From UPXZ01 sp964634605 (GTDB lineage Bacteria > Bacteroidota > Bacteroidia > Bacteroidales > Paludibacteraceae), in the NCBI GenBank assembly GCA_964634605.1, contig CAZWLJ010000015.1:1-57531 (forward strand): a stretch of DNA of 57,531 nt, read 5' to 3'. Below are positions 16,761 through 25,519 of this stretch, one piece after another. The position numbers and the translations under genes are program-made. Numbering within the stretch: the first letter of the stretch is position 1; every line of letters begins with the position of its first letter. The notes below the pieces were generated by a model. It saw nothing but the letters and a program-made list of their open reading frames with translations. It ran no database searches and was not told where the DNA came from.

Positions 16761-18709
16761 AATGCAGGTGTTTCTATATCAATTTTTTTCAACATATCCA
16801 GTACTCTCAGTATTTCTGCTACGCTCATGGCAAACGACATTCCTCCGTGACCTTTGAAAGGCGGATTGCCGTCGAACAATTCGGAAATGGTCCCAACACA
16901 GAGTTCGGTCATTTCGGCCTCAAGTCCTGTCATCAGCCGTTCGATGAACGATTTTCCGCTTTGCCTGTAAATGCGGAGGTATGCATCGGCGAAGTAACCC
17001 ACCGTCCATGGCCACACTGGCCCGTTGTGATAATTCCAGTTGCGTTCACGCATGCCGCCGATGTATTCCGGACGATACGAACCGCTTTTGGGGCTCAGGG
17101 TTCTCAGTCCTTTTGGAGTCAGAAGTTCTTTGGTTGTAATGTCAACAACCGATTTCCGCTGGTTTTTGTCGAGTGGCGAAAAAGGAAGTCCGGCGGCGAT
17201 AATCATGTTGGATCGTACTTCCATATCCCGGTAGTCGTCTATCACATAGTCATACAGATAAGTTCCGTTCCAGAATACTTTCACGAATGAATCCCGGGCA
17301 ATTCCTGCCTGATAATCCAGCAAATCGGCTGATTGTTCCTTGCCCGAAAGTCTTTCGAGAATAGAAACGAATTTCAGGGCGTTGTACCAGAGTGCATTTA
17401 TTTCCACTACATATCCGGTACGTGGTGTGATGGGGCGATTGTGTTCCACGGCGCTCATCCAGGTTGCTGGTTTATCCGTTCCGTTCACATAGAGCAGGTT
17501 GTTGTTATGCATGAACAGGTTCGGATGATTCTGCTTTTTGATGAAATTGATGATCCGGATAACCAGATCACCGAAACGTGAGGCTGCCAGCTCGATTGTA
17601 CGGTGTTCGGCATATTGCTGTACAGCACGTATAAACCAGAGGAACACGTCGGGGTCTTCAAGTCCTTCCAGTTTGAAACCTTCGCGGTCGCCATCCAGAA
17701 ATCGTTCAATTTCTTCTATGGCGGTATCTGTGATGGTATCAAAGTAATCTTCACGCCCGATAATGAGTGTGGCGGGTATGAGTGAAATAAATTCGTCGCG
17801 GGCACGTGAATTGAACCAGGGATAACCTGCCAGCAGGTAAGTTTTGTGATCTTCACGTTTGTAAAATTGCTGGGCAGAGTTCTTCAGTGTCGAGAACATG
17901 TCCAGACGATGGTTGCGGTGCTTAATTTCTTTTTCCCACAGGCTCTCAAGTGTGCCTGGGGAAATTTCGGAAATACCTCCCGAGAATATGATAGATTCTC
18001 CTTTTTTAACAGGCATTTCAAAATACCCTGGCACTAGCAGGTCTTCCTTGTATTCGTATCCTCTTTCCTGTTCTTTAATGTATTCTATTCCCTTATACCA
18101 GTCGGGCATGTGGTGATAGGTGTTTTTCCTGGAAAACTGCATGTAAAGTTGGGGATAACCTTCGTAAAGTCCCATGCTTATGCCGTTTTTCAACTCTTTA
18201 TAGGCTGTGTTGGCAACGTTGTTCTGGTGAGTGAGCTCGTTGACACTGCGGAACGCCAGAAATGGTTTGAAACGAATAGTAGTGGGAGAGTGAGCTTCGA
18301 GCAAGGTGTATTTTATCAGAATTCTCGGCTCGAATGAGACCAGCATTTTTTCTTTCGACAAAATCACACCGCCTACACGGTAAATGGTGCGTGATATGGT
18401 TTCGCAATCAAACTGACGGATGTATTTATGCCCGTTAGGACTGTAGTTGTTGCCGGAATATTTATGTACACCCAGGTTGAATTCAGCGCCGTGCTGAATT
18501 ACTGTTTCATCGAGCGACGATAAAAGCACGTGGTTCGAATTGTCAATTTCAGGAAGCGGCATCACAAGCTGACCGTGGTATTTCCTAGTGTTACAGTCCA
18601 CCAGAGTAGTGCTATTATATGTTCCTGCACGGTTTGTCCTGATCATCTCTTTTGACAAAGATTTTTCAAGGTTCATCAGGAGTGTTTTGTCAAAATTTAA
18701 ATAGCTCAT
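16757..18709 (-). CDS. glycogen debranching enzyme (amylo-alpha-1,6-glucosidase, GH133)
   Basis: Cytoplasmic enzyme of 650 aa removing alpha-1,6 branch glucose from glycogen. The N-terminal beta-sandwich contains GTYNSTTLVDCNTRKYHGQL and LLSSLDETV, typical of the GDE N-domain. The C-terminal (alpha/alpha)6 barrel includes GREDYFDT, PATWMSAVEHNRPITPRTG and RNWNYHNGPVWPW, where the catalytic carboxylates of the family lie. Length is normal for the bacterial one-activity form. It is the first gene of the operon debranching enzyme, synthase, GH57, and a promoter-like element lies 35-68 bp upstream of its start. Confidence 0.93.
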   Translation of the reverse strand: MSYLNFDKTLLMNLEKSLSKEMIRTNRAGTYNSTTLVDCNTRKYHGQLVMPLPEIDNSNHVLLSSLDETVIQHGAEFNLGVHKYSGNNYSPNGHKYIRQFDCETISRTIYRVGGVILSKEKMLVSFEPRILIKYTLLEAHSPTTIRFKPFLAFRSVNELTHQNNVANTAYKELKNGISMGLYEGYPQLYMQFSRKNTYHHMPDWYKGIEYIKEQERGYEYKEDLLVPGYFEMPVKKGESIIFSGGISEISPGTLESLWEKEIKHRNHRLDMFSTLKNSAQQFYKREDHKTYLLAGYPWFNSRARDEFISLIPATLIIGREDYFDTITDTAIEEIERFLDGDREGFKLEGLEDPDVFLWFIRAVQQYAEHRTIELAASRFGDLVIRIINFIKKQNHPNLFMHNNNLLYVNGTDKPATWMSAVEHNRPITPRTGYVVEINALWYNALKFVSILERLSGKEQSADLLDYQAGIARDSFVKVFWNGTYLYDYVIDDYRDMEVRSNMIIAAGLPFSPLDKNQRKSVVDITTKELLTPKGLRTLSPKSGSYRPEYIGGMRERNWNYHNGPVWPWTVGYFADAYLRIYRQSGKSFIERLMTGLEAEMTELCVGTISELFDGNPPFKGHGGMSFAMSVAEILRVLDMLKKIDIETPAL

Positions 18710-18743
18710 CTTGCAAAGTATTTATGGGTTGTTAAGGCACTCA

Positions 18744-18777
18744 CAAAAATAGCAAAAAATTCCATAATAAAAACAAA
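18744..18777 (-). promoter_or_regulatory. promoter of the glycogen operon
   Basis: On the minus strand, TATTTTTG (18744-18751) fits TAnnTTTG, with TTTG at 18774-18777 as a -33 box at 22-bp spacing. It gives a leader of about 30 nt. Confidence 0.6.
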
Positions 18778-18968
18778 ATTTATGTGTATTTTTAATTATT
18801 GACCGGGCTTTGGAGTTTATTTGTTTTTACCCGGGACTTTTTGTTCTCTGATAAAAATGATTGCATACCGGTTATTGTCCCTTTTAATAACGAAATTGCC
18901 CGGCTGAGTTTTTGCAGGTATGAAGTGTCAAATCATCTGAAATTGAATGCAATTTCGTTTTTTATCAT

Positions 18969-18976
18969 TAATTTTG
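18969..18976 (+). promoter_or_regulatory. -7 box of the rhomboid gene cluster
   Basis: TAATTTTG fits TAnnTTTG, 22 bp before the rhomboid start codon. A TTG at 18943-18945 is a possible -33 element with 23-bp spacing. Confidence 0.55.
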
Positions 18977-18998
18977 TGAAAAAATATAAAAGAGTAGT

Positions 18999-19676
18999 AT
19001 GGAAACAGGCATTCAGGAAAAGAAAAAAATATATTATGCCGTATTTTTCCCGTTCATCATTTGTTTCTTTGTCGTTCTGGTGTTTCTTTTTGAAAGGGGA
19101 ATGGGATTCGATTTCAGCGAAGCGGGTGTGTATCCCGGAGAACCGAAAACGATCATAAATATTTTTTCAATGCCCTTCATTCATGCCGGCTGGACCCATT
19201 TATTGAACAATATCGTGTCGTTTTTTGTGCTGAGTACTACTTTGTATTATTTTTATTCTGAAATAGCCAATAAAATACTGGTTTTGTCCGTTATACTTAG
19301 TGGTCTTTTTTTGTGGGTAATCGGACGCGATAGCTGGCACATCGGTTTGAGCGGAGTGATATATTCGTTCACTTTTTTTCTCTTTTTCAGCGGTATCATC
19401 CGAAGGCATGTGCCGCTAATAGCTATCGCTCTCATAGTGGTGTTTCTTTACGGGAATAATGTCTGGCATTTGTTTCCGTGGCAAAAGTTTGATCCTGTAT
19501 CGTGGGAAGGTCATCTGTCCGGAGCTGTGAGCGGTTCGCTGCTGGCATTCGCCTTCAGAAAGCAGGGCCCTCAGAAGCTGGTGAAAGTCTGGGAGGAAGA
19601 TGAATCTGACGATGAAAATTACGTAGAACCGATGGACGGAGATGAACCGGAAAATACAGAACCTGAAAGACAGTAA
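18999..19676 (+). CDS. rhomboid family intramembrane serine protease
   Basis: Polytopic membrane protease of 225 aa that should cleave transmembrane helices of client proteins. The conserved core is present: HAGWTHLLNN (His67, Asn71, in the oxyanion/L1 region), GLSG with nucleophile Ser118, and SWEGHLSG with catalytic His172, followed by a GxxxG-like face (SGAVSGS). About six membrane segments are visible. The last 35 residues are a very acidic cytoplasmic tail (EEDESDDENYVEPMDGDEPENTE without membrane character). It heads a probable operon of four genes encoding membrane or exported proteins; gaps downstream are 28, 8 and 16 bp. Substrates are unknown. Confidence 0.93.
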   Translation: METGIQEKKKIYYAVFFPFIICFFVVLVFLFERGMGFDFSEAGVYPGEPKTIINIFSMPFIHAGWTHLLNNIVSFFVLSTTLYYFYSEIANKILVLSVILSGLFLWVIGRDSWHIGLSGVIYSFTFFLFFSGIIRRHVPLIAIALIVVFLYGNNVWHLFPWQKFDPVSWEGHLSGAVSGSLLAFAFRKQGPQKLVKVWEEDESDDENYVEPMDGDEPENTEPERQ

Positions 19677-19704
19677 TTTTAATAAAATATAAAATATTTA
19701 ATGT

Positions 19705-20688
19705 ATGGAAGACAAAAATTCAAAGGAAGTAAACCTGCTCGATTTACTTAGTGTAGCGGGCAAGTGGATTGCAGAAGTTGCAAAAAAGCTTATTCAGTTC
19801 ATTGGTTTTTTATTGCAACTGGTATTCAAGCATTGGATAATTACTGCCATTGTGTTGATCCTGAGCATCGTGGCAGGTCAGTATCTGGCACGCCCTTCGG
19901 TACGAAAATACGAAGCAGGTGGCATAGCTATGCTTTACGGATGTGAAAATTCAACCGTAAAAGAAGTGTTTCGTCAGCTTCAGAATTCCATTATTTCTGA
20001 AGATGCAACATCATTAAGTTCGATGAAGCTTGCCTCGGTACTGGGAATACATGACAGCATTGCCGGAAAAATCCTGAAGCTTGAAAGTTTTAACGTAATC
20101 GACTACCTGGATGACGACACGCCTGATATGGTTGATTTCGACAATAATCATTCGCTCAGGGATACCATGAACCTGGTTATGAGAGACCGGGTTTACATCA
20201 GCGTACAAACACTGAATCCTTCACAGATAAAATTGTTTCAGAATGCACTTCTTGATTATTTCAACAACAACCCGATGCTGAAAAGCGAATTTGAAACTTC
20301 AAAAGCAGGATTGGTCAACCGGATTCAAATATGCGATACCGAAATCAGAAGACTGGACAGCCTGGCAAATCTTTCTTATTTCAAAGATTCGGATAAAAAA
20401 ATAAGCCTGGACAACAACAACCTGATAGTAGGCGAACAAAGAAAGCAATTGTTCTATAATGATTTACTGTCTTTGCAGGATCTCAGAAATCAAAGCAACA
20501 GCAGATTACAACTCTGCAAAAAACCGGTCGATTTTCCGGCTGGTCTTGTAGTAAACCCGGCACCGCTGAACGGAAGGATAAAATATGGTGTATACAGTAT
20601 AATAATCGGTGCATTACTGGCTGTTGTCATTGTTTATCTGATTGATAACATGAAAAAAATAATGAACTTTCTAACCGGCAAAAAGTAA
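19705..20688 (+). CDS. two-helix membrane protein with Wzz-like topology, function unknown
   Basis: Protein of 327 aa that I cannot assign firmly. It has a short cytoplasmic amphipathic N-terminus, a membrane helix at about 42-60, a large extracytoplasmic region (about 61-290) with helix and coiled-coil pattern (for example ICDTEIRRLDSLANLSYF), and a second helix near 291-315 ending in a lysine-rich tail. This N-in/C-in topology with a periplasmic helical domain resembles polysaccharide co-polymerases (Wzz fold), but no proline-rich second-helix signature or kinase domain is present. It sits 28 bp after the rhomboid gene and 8 bp before the DUF3108-like gene, so is co-transcribed. An SPFH-like or Wzz-like scaffold are guesses. 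Confidence 0.6.
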   Translation: MEDKNSKEVNLLDLLSVAGKWIAEVAKKLIQFIGFLLQLVFKHWIITAIVLILSIVAGQYLARPSVRKYEAGGIAMLYGCENSTVKEVFRQLQNSIISEDATSLSSMKLASVLGIHDSIAGKILKLESFNVIDYLDDDTPDMVDFDNNHSLRDTMNLVMRDRVYISVQTLNPSQIKLFQNALLDYFNNNPMLKSEFETSKAGLVNRIQICDTEIRRLDSLANLSYFKDSDKKISLDNNNLIVGEQRKQLFYNDLLSLQDLRNQSNSRLQLCKKPVDFPAGLVVNPAPLNGRIKYGVYSIIIGALLAVVIVYLIDNMKKIMNFLTGKK

Positions 20689-20696
20689 TTCGATAA

Positions 20697-21449
20697 GTGA
20701 AAAAACTCAGTTTAATCCTCGTAGTCTTCTTAATTTCAGGAGCTGCTTTCGCTCAGAATATTAAAAACGAGAAGTTCGTATATGTAGGCTCATACAACAT
20801 GAGCGGACTAATGACACAGTTTGCGCAAATTACCATACAGACAAAACCCGTGGTAACCAGCAAAAAAACATTCATTCACAGCAGTGTGGTTGCCACCACA
20901 TTCACAAAATGGGATAGTTTTTTCAAAATCCGGGATTTGTATGAGTCGTACGTCGATCCGGTGACCTATAAACCTTCGCTCTTCAAGCGAAACACATTTG
21001 AAGGAAATTACCGGAAAACAGAAAAGTATGTTTTCAGTGGCGGAAAAGTGTCCAGCACATCGACAAGGATGGGAGGCCGTGAAGTGAATAACACATTCCC
21101 GGTTGGAAATTCGACCAACGATATTGTAACTTCTGTACTCAGAATCCGTAAAATGGACATGAATCGGGTCAGACCTAACCAGATTATTTCACTTGTTATT
21201 GCTTTCGACAACAGGGAACACACTGTTTCGGTAAAATACATGGGAAAAGAAACGCTTAAAAACCTGGGTAATCTGGGAACGAAAGAATGCTACAAATTTT
21301 CAATAGCTTCTGCTTCGAAAGCGTTGCGCGGCAAAGATAAAAACCTCTTCTGGATTACAGCTGATGCCAGCAGGGTACCTGCTTTTATTCAGTTCAGTAT
21401 TCCTGTGGGTACAGGACAGGTGAAACTGACGAGTGCAACAATCAATTAA
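20697..21449 (+). CDS. exported DUF3108-like protein
   Basis: Protein of 250 aa with a GTG start (the reading begins MKKLSLIL) and a cleavable signal peptide ending AAFAQ. The mature sequence is beta-strand rich and has the DUF3108 arrangement: an opening YVGSYNMSGLMTQFAQITI, a middle with YVDPVTYKPSLFKRN and YRKTEKYVFSGGKV, a NDIVTSVLRIRKMD segment and a terminal FWITADASRVPAFIQF. Proteins of this group are exported and thought to be envelope-associated, with no known biochemistry. It follows the Wzz-like gene by 8 bp and probably works with it. Confidence 0.7.
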   Translation: MKKLSLILVVFLISGAAFAQNIKNEKFVYVGSYNMSGLMTQFAQITIQTKPVVTSKKTFIHSSVVATTFTKWDSFFKIRDLYESYVDPVTYKPSLFKRNTFEGNYRKTEKYVFSGGKVSSTSTRMGGREVNNTFPVGNSTNDIVTSVLRIRKMDMNRVRPNQIISLVIAFDNREHTVSVKYMGKETLKNLGNLGTKECYKFSIASASKALRGKDKNLFWITADASRVPAFIQFSIPVGTGQVKLTSATIN

Positions 21450-21465
21450 TAAACAACAAAAGAAT

Positions 21466-21843
21466 ATGAGAAAGATATTAATTATTCTGACGATAGTTTT
21501 CCTTGTTTTAAGTCTCATTTTTGTCATCCTTCCGATGGGAACCATCGCGCTGCTGCCTACGGCTTTTGCCGCGCTCTTTGCCTTCGGAGCATTTTACAAA
21601 GCAGAAGCTACCCGTAAAAATCTGGCAAAATGGCTTATGATTATAGCTTTAGGCTTTTTTGTGGTTGCTCTTGGAAAAGTTTTTTTAATTAAGAATGAGG
21701 CGGAAAACGACAAGGAATTTCTTCAGGAACAAATACAATCCACCGAAGAAGCTCAGATGGAACTGGAGGAGCTGATGGAAATGAATGATTCGGGTGCAAC
21801 TGAAAGTGCCGGAGTGCCAACAGAGCCCGACAGTATAGGATAA
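21466..21843 (+). CDS. small membrane protein, hypothetical
   Basis: Protein of 125 aa from the ATG at 21466. An upstream in-frame start inside the preceding gene is less likely because it would put a charged segment before the first helix. It has three closely spaced hydrophobic segments (about residues 4-20, 24-42 and 50-70), then a Glu-rich cytoplasmic tail (ENDKEFLQEQIQSTEEAQ...). No family is recognised. It is the last gene of the rhomboid cluster and is followed by a terminator at 21883-21920. The acidic tail echoes the acidic tail of the rhomboid. Confidence 0.6.
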   Translation: MRKILIILTIVFLVLSLIFVILPMGTIALLPTAFAALFAFGAFYKAEATRKNLAKWLMIIALGFFVVALGKVFLIKNEAENDKEFLQEQIQSTEEAQMELEELMEMNDSGATESAGVPTEPDSIG

Positions 21844-21882
21844 ACCTCACAAGTTCAGGTTTATAGTAAACGAAAATACAAA

Positions 21883-21920
21883 CGGGGATTGCTTCATCGT
21901 GAAGCAGCCCCCGGTTTTTT
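21883..21920 (+). terminator. terminator of the rhomboid cluster
   Basis: Stem CGGGG / CCCCG continuing through TTGCTTCA / TGAAGCAG with a 3-base loop, then a run of T. It also faces the end of clpB. Confidence 0.85.
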
Positions 21921-22012
21921 TACACCTGAAAAACTAATGTCAGGTAGTGGTTTCAGGTTTCATATTCCGCCTGATTTAACAGGATGAATCCGATACCCAC
22001 AACGGTGTTTTT

Positions 22013-24601
22013 TCAATTGCTGAAAACCAGTTTGCCGTCCCTGAAATCCACAGTGATTGGTTTGCCGTTATCCAGTTTTCCGCTGATGATTTCTTTCGAA
22101 AGATCATTCAGAATATATCGCTGTATAGCTCTTTTCACCGGCCGGGCTCCAAATTGCGGATCGTATCCTTCGGCAGCGATAAATTCCATTGCACGGGCTG
22201 TAACCTCAAGTTTTACACCATTGTCAGCCAGCATTTTTGATATATTATTAATTTGAATGCTAACTATTTCTGCAATCTCCTTTTCGCTGAGAGGTGCAAA
22301 CATGATGATTTCATCAATACGGTTGAGAAATTCCGGGCGAACAATCTTTTTCAGCATGTTCATTACCTCGTTTTTTGTTTGCCCGGTTATTTCGTCCCGA
22401 TTTGTGTTGTTTATCTTCTCGAAATTTTCCCGGATCATTTGCGAACCGATGTTGGAGGTCATCACGATTATCGTGTTTTTGAAATTGACTACCCTTCCCT
22501 TATTATCGGTCAGTCTGCCATCGTCAAGCACCTGGAGCAAAATATTGAATACATCCGGATGCGCTTTTTCTATTTCGTCAAAGAGTACAACCGAGTATGG
22601 CTTTCGCCGGATGGCTTCAGTGAGCTGCCCCCCTTCCTCGTAACCAACATAGCCGGGAGGCGAACCGATGAGGCGTGTAACAGAGAATTTTTCCTGATAT
22701 TCGCTCATGTCGATGCGTGTCATCATGTTTTCGTCGTCGAACAGGTAATCGGCGAGCGCTCTGGCCAGTTCTGTCTTTCCAACACCGGTTGTACCCAGAA
22801 AGATGAACGAACCAAGGGGTCGTTTGGGATCATTCAAACCGGCCCGGCTGCGGCGCACTGCGTCAGACACGGCCGCAATAGCCTCATCCTGACCTACAAC
22901 GCGTTTGTGAAGTTCATCTTCAAGGTGAAGTAATTTTGATTTTTCGCTTTGGAGCATTTTGCTTACCGGGATGCCTGTCCATCTGCTTACCACGTCAGCT
23001 ATATCCTCACTGTCTACTTCCTGTTTTATCATGGCATTGTTGCCCTGGATAACAGCAAGTTCTTTCTGATACTGAGCTGTTTGTTCCCCGACCGATTTGA
23101 TTTTTCCGTACCTTATCTCGGCTACTTTTCCGTAGTCGCCTTCCCGTTCGGCTTTGTCAGCTTCGAATTTCAGATTCTCGATTTCGATTTTCGTTTGCTG
23201 GATTTTTTCAACCAGCGCTTTCTCCGATGACCATTTAGCCCTGAGTTCAGAACTTTCCTCTTTTAGATTAGCAATTTCGGTATTCAGAGTTTCCAGCTTT
23301 TTAACATCATTCTCCCTTTTAATGGCTTCGCGCTCTATTTCCAGCTGTTTGATGTTTCTTTCGGTCTTGTCCAGGTCTTCGGGAACCGAATCTGCCTCCA
23401 TGCGAAGTTTGGCTGCTGCTTCATCCATCAGGTCGATGGCTTTGTCGGGCAAATACCGGTCAGTGATGTACCGGTTTGACAATTCAACAGCTGCAATGAT
23501 TGCATCGTCCTTGATTCGTACCTTGTGATGATTTTCATACCGTTCTTTCAGGCCGCGCAGGATGGATATCCCCGACTGAATATCGGGTTCGTTTACCATT
23601 ACAATCTGGAAACGGCGTTCGAGCGCTTTGTCTTTCTCAAAATATTTCTGATACTCGTCAAGCGTAGTGGCTCCTATTGCCCGGAGTTCGCCACGTGCAA
23701 GCGCCGGTTTCAGAATATTGGCCGCATCCATTGCTCCTTCGCTTTTTCCTGCCCCTATCAGCGTATGAATCTCGTCGATAAACAAAATGATTTCCCCATC
23801 GGATTGAATAACCTCGTTCACCACTGATTTAAGCCTTTCTTCGAATTCGCCCTTGTATTTGGCTCCGGCAACCAATGCACCCATGTCCAGTGAAAATACC
23901 TGTTTGGATTTCAGATTCTCGGGTACATCACCTCTGATTATACGGTGTGCCAGTCCCTCGGCTATGGCTGTTTTTCCTACTCCGGGTTCACCTATGAGGA
24001 TTGGATTGTTTTTTGTTCTCCTGCTCAGGATTTGCAGCACCCTTCGGATTTCCTCATCCCGTCCGATAACCGGATCGAGCTTTCCGGCACGCGCCTGCCC
24101 GTTGAGGTTGATGGCATATTTGGTGAGTGAATTGTAAGTTTCCTCTGCCGATGAAGAACTGGCTTTCGAGCCTTTACGAAGTTCGTTGATGGCTGTCTGA
24201 AGATCTTTCTCCGTTGCTCCTGCATCCCTGAGCAACTTTGAAACCTGAGTATTCACATGCAGCAGGGCATACAGAAGGTATTCGAGCGTGACAAACTGGT
24301 CGCCGGCTTTTGATGATAAATCGGCGGCTTTCTGAAATACCTCGTTCGATTCTCTCGAAAAATAAGGTTCTCCTCCCGATACCCGCGGGAATGCGGCAAT
24401 AATCTGCCCGGTTGCTGATTGAATGGAGGAAAAGGAAATGCCGTTTTTACCGAATAAAAAATGAACGACATCTTCACCTTTCATCATTACTCCCATCAGA
24501 AGGTGAGCTGGTTCGATGATTTGCTGTGATTTTGCCTGTGCAAGCTCTATTGCCTGCTGAACGGCTTCCTGCGATTTGGTTGTAAAATTGTTGAAGTTCA
24601 T
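22013..24601 (-). CDS. clpB: ATP-dependent disaggregase ClpB
   Basis: Hexameric AAA+ chaperone of 862 aa that works with DnaK to dissolve protein aggregates. Domains in order: Clp N-domain (1-145), first ATPase domain with GEPGVGKTAIAEG and FIDEIHTLIGAG, the long coiled-coil middle domain (about 405-525) that separates ClpB from ClpA/ClpC, and the second ATPase domain with GTTGVGKTELARAL, LFDEIEKAHPDV and the sensor-2 region GARPVKRAIQRY. Length is normal. It is monocistronic, divergent from rex and convergent with the rhomboid cluster. Three similar short motifs in the intergenic region may be heat-shock control sites. Confidence 0.98.
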   Translation of the reverse strand: MNFNNFTTKSQEAVQQAIELAQAKSQQIIEPAHLLMGVMMKGEDVVHFLFGKNGISFSSIQSATGQIIAAFPRVSGGEPYFSRESNEVFQKAADLSSKAGDQFVTLEYLLYALLHVNTQVSKLLRDAGATEKDLQTAINELRKGSKASSSSAEETYNSLTKYAINLNGQARAGKLDPVIGRDEEIRRVLQILSRRTKNNPILIGEPGVGKTAIAEGLAHRIIRGDVPENLKSKQVFSLDMGALVAGAKYKGEFEERLKSVVNEVIQSDGEIILFIDEIHTLIGAGKSEGAMDAANILKPALARGELRAIGATTLDEYQKYFEKDKALERRFQIVMVNEPDIQSGISILRGLKERYENHHKVRIKDDAIIAAVELSNRYITDRYLPDKAIDLMDEAAAKLRMEADSVPEDLDKTERNIKQLEIEREAIKRENDVKKLETLNTEIANLKEESSELRAKWSSEKALVEKIQQTKIEIENLKFEADKAEREGDYGKVAEIRYGKIKSVGEQTAQYQKELAVIQGNNAMIKQEVDSEDIADVVSRWTGIPVSKMLQSEKSKLLHLEDELHKRVVGQDEAIAAVSDAVRRSRAGLNDPKRPLGSFIFLGTTGVGKTELARALADYLFDDENMMTRIDMSEYQEKFSVTRLIGSPPGYVGYEEGGQLTEAIRRKPYSVVLFDEIEKAHPDVFNILLQVLDDGRLTDNKGRVVNFKNTIIVMTSNIGSQMIRENFEKINNTNRDEITGQTKNEVMNMLKKIVRPEFLNRIDEIIMFAPLSEKEIAEIVSIQINNISKMLADNGVKLEVTARAMEFIAAEGYDPQFGARPVKRAIQRYILNDLSKEIISGKLDNGKPITVDFRDGKLVFSN

Positions 24602-24674
24602 ATAGTGTCTGTTTTTTTTTTGTCAGAATTGGTTTAATCATCAGATTTCAAATAGTTTACCATTCTGATAATCA

Positions 24675-24750
24675 GACAAAATGACCATATTGAATGCTTT
24701 TTTGCTTAACCTCATCTGACAAAATTTCATAAGAAAAGCCAAAATGTCAT
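24675..24750. promoter_or_regulatory. three related motifs between clpB and rex
   Basis: GACAAAATGACCAT (24675-24688), GACAAAATTTCAT (24718-24730) and CCAAAATGTCAT (24739-24750) are variants of one sequence, all in the same orientation, in the 255-bp divergent promoter region. Such clustering suggests an operator, either for clpB stress control or for Rex autoregulation. The canonical Rex palindrome (TTGTGAA...TTCACAA) is not seen. Confidence 0.4.
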
Positions 24751-24819
24751 TTTAGTTATTTTAAGTATAGTTTTTCACAGGATGACAGCATATTCTGATT
24801 TTTTTACAAATAAAATACT

Positions 24820-24827
24820 TATTTTTG
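24820..24827 (+). promoter_or_regulatory. -7 box of rex
   Basis: TATTTTTG fits TAnnTTTG, 30 bp before the rex start codon. No convincing -33 element is visible. Confidence 0.55.
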
Positions 24828-24856
24828 TAGTTTAAATCCTGTAATCTAACTGAATA

Positions 24857-25519
24857 ATGCCACAGACAAAATACAATGTTCCTGAACCTACCCTGAGGCG
24901 GTTACCGTGGTATCTGGCTTACGCGCAGCTTGTGCAGCAATCCGGAGAAACTTTTTTGTCGTCCACACAAATTGCAAATAATATTGCAGTTGATGCATCC
25001 AAAGTAGCAAAGGATTTGTCGTATGTGAAAATTTCGGGCAAAACACGGGTAGGTTACGAAGTAAGCGAACTTGTGGACGTACTGGAAAAATTTCTTGGAT
25101 TTACCAAATCTCATAAAGCATTCCTTTTTGGGGTTGGAAGCCTTGGAGGCTCACTCATGCATGATAACGGTCTGAATCATTTCGGCCTGGAAATAGTCGC
25201 CGGTTTTGATGTGAAGTTTGAACTGGCCGGTACAAGTATCAATCGAATTCCCATACATCACATCGATCGGTTCGGCGAACTTCAGACTCAAACCGGAGTG
25301 AATATCGGAATCCTGACAGTACCTACCGACAAAGCACAGGAAACTGCCGATATGATGATAGAAGGAGGTATACAGGCTATCTGGAACTTCACACCTTTCC
25401 GTATCCGGGTGCCCGATAACATCATCGTGCAGAATACATCCATTTACGCGCACCTGGCAGTGATGTTCAACAGGCTGAATGAACTGAGTGAGAATGAAAA
25501 AAAACCGAAAACGAAATGA
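24857..25519 (+). CDS. rex: redox-sensing transcriptional repressor Rex
   Basis: NADH/NAD+-responsive repressor of 220 aa. Residues 1-80 form a winged helix (PEPTLRRLPWYLAYAQLVQ, then SSTQIANNIAVDASKVAKDL and ISGKTRVGYEV). Residues about 85-210 are a Rossmann domain with the dinucleotide loop FGVGSLGGSL and a following acidic strand (VAGFDVKF). The terminal helix (IYAHLAVMFNRLNEL) is the domain-swapped dimer helix. Rex represses fermentative and NADH-reoxidising genes when NAD+ is high, which suits an anaerobe. The stop overlaps the start of the FAH-family gene by 4 bp, so the two are coupled. Confidence 0.96.
   Translation: MPQTKYNVPEPTLRRLPWYLAYAQLVQQSGETFLSSTQIANNIAVDASKVAKDLSYVKISGKTRVGYEVSELVDVLEKFLGFTKSHKAFLFGVGSLGGSLMHDNGLNHFGLEIVAGFDVKFELAGTSINRIPIHHIDRFGELQTQTGVNIGILTVPTDKAQETADMMIEGGIQAIWNFTPFRIRVPDNIIVQNTSIYAHLAVMFNRLNELSENEKKPKTK

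Noticed and set aside
18799..19158. 119-codon frame overlapping the start of the rhomboid gene
   Set aside because: It lies in a different frame from the rhomboid, lacks any family motif and overlaps a promoter box; the rhomboid frame has clear catalytic motifs.
22253..22933. 226-codon frame antisense to clpB
   Set aside because: It mirrors a highly conserved clpB coding region and its protein is Cys/Phe/His-rich with no recognisable domain, as expected of a shadow frame.
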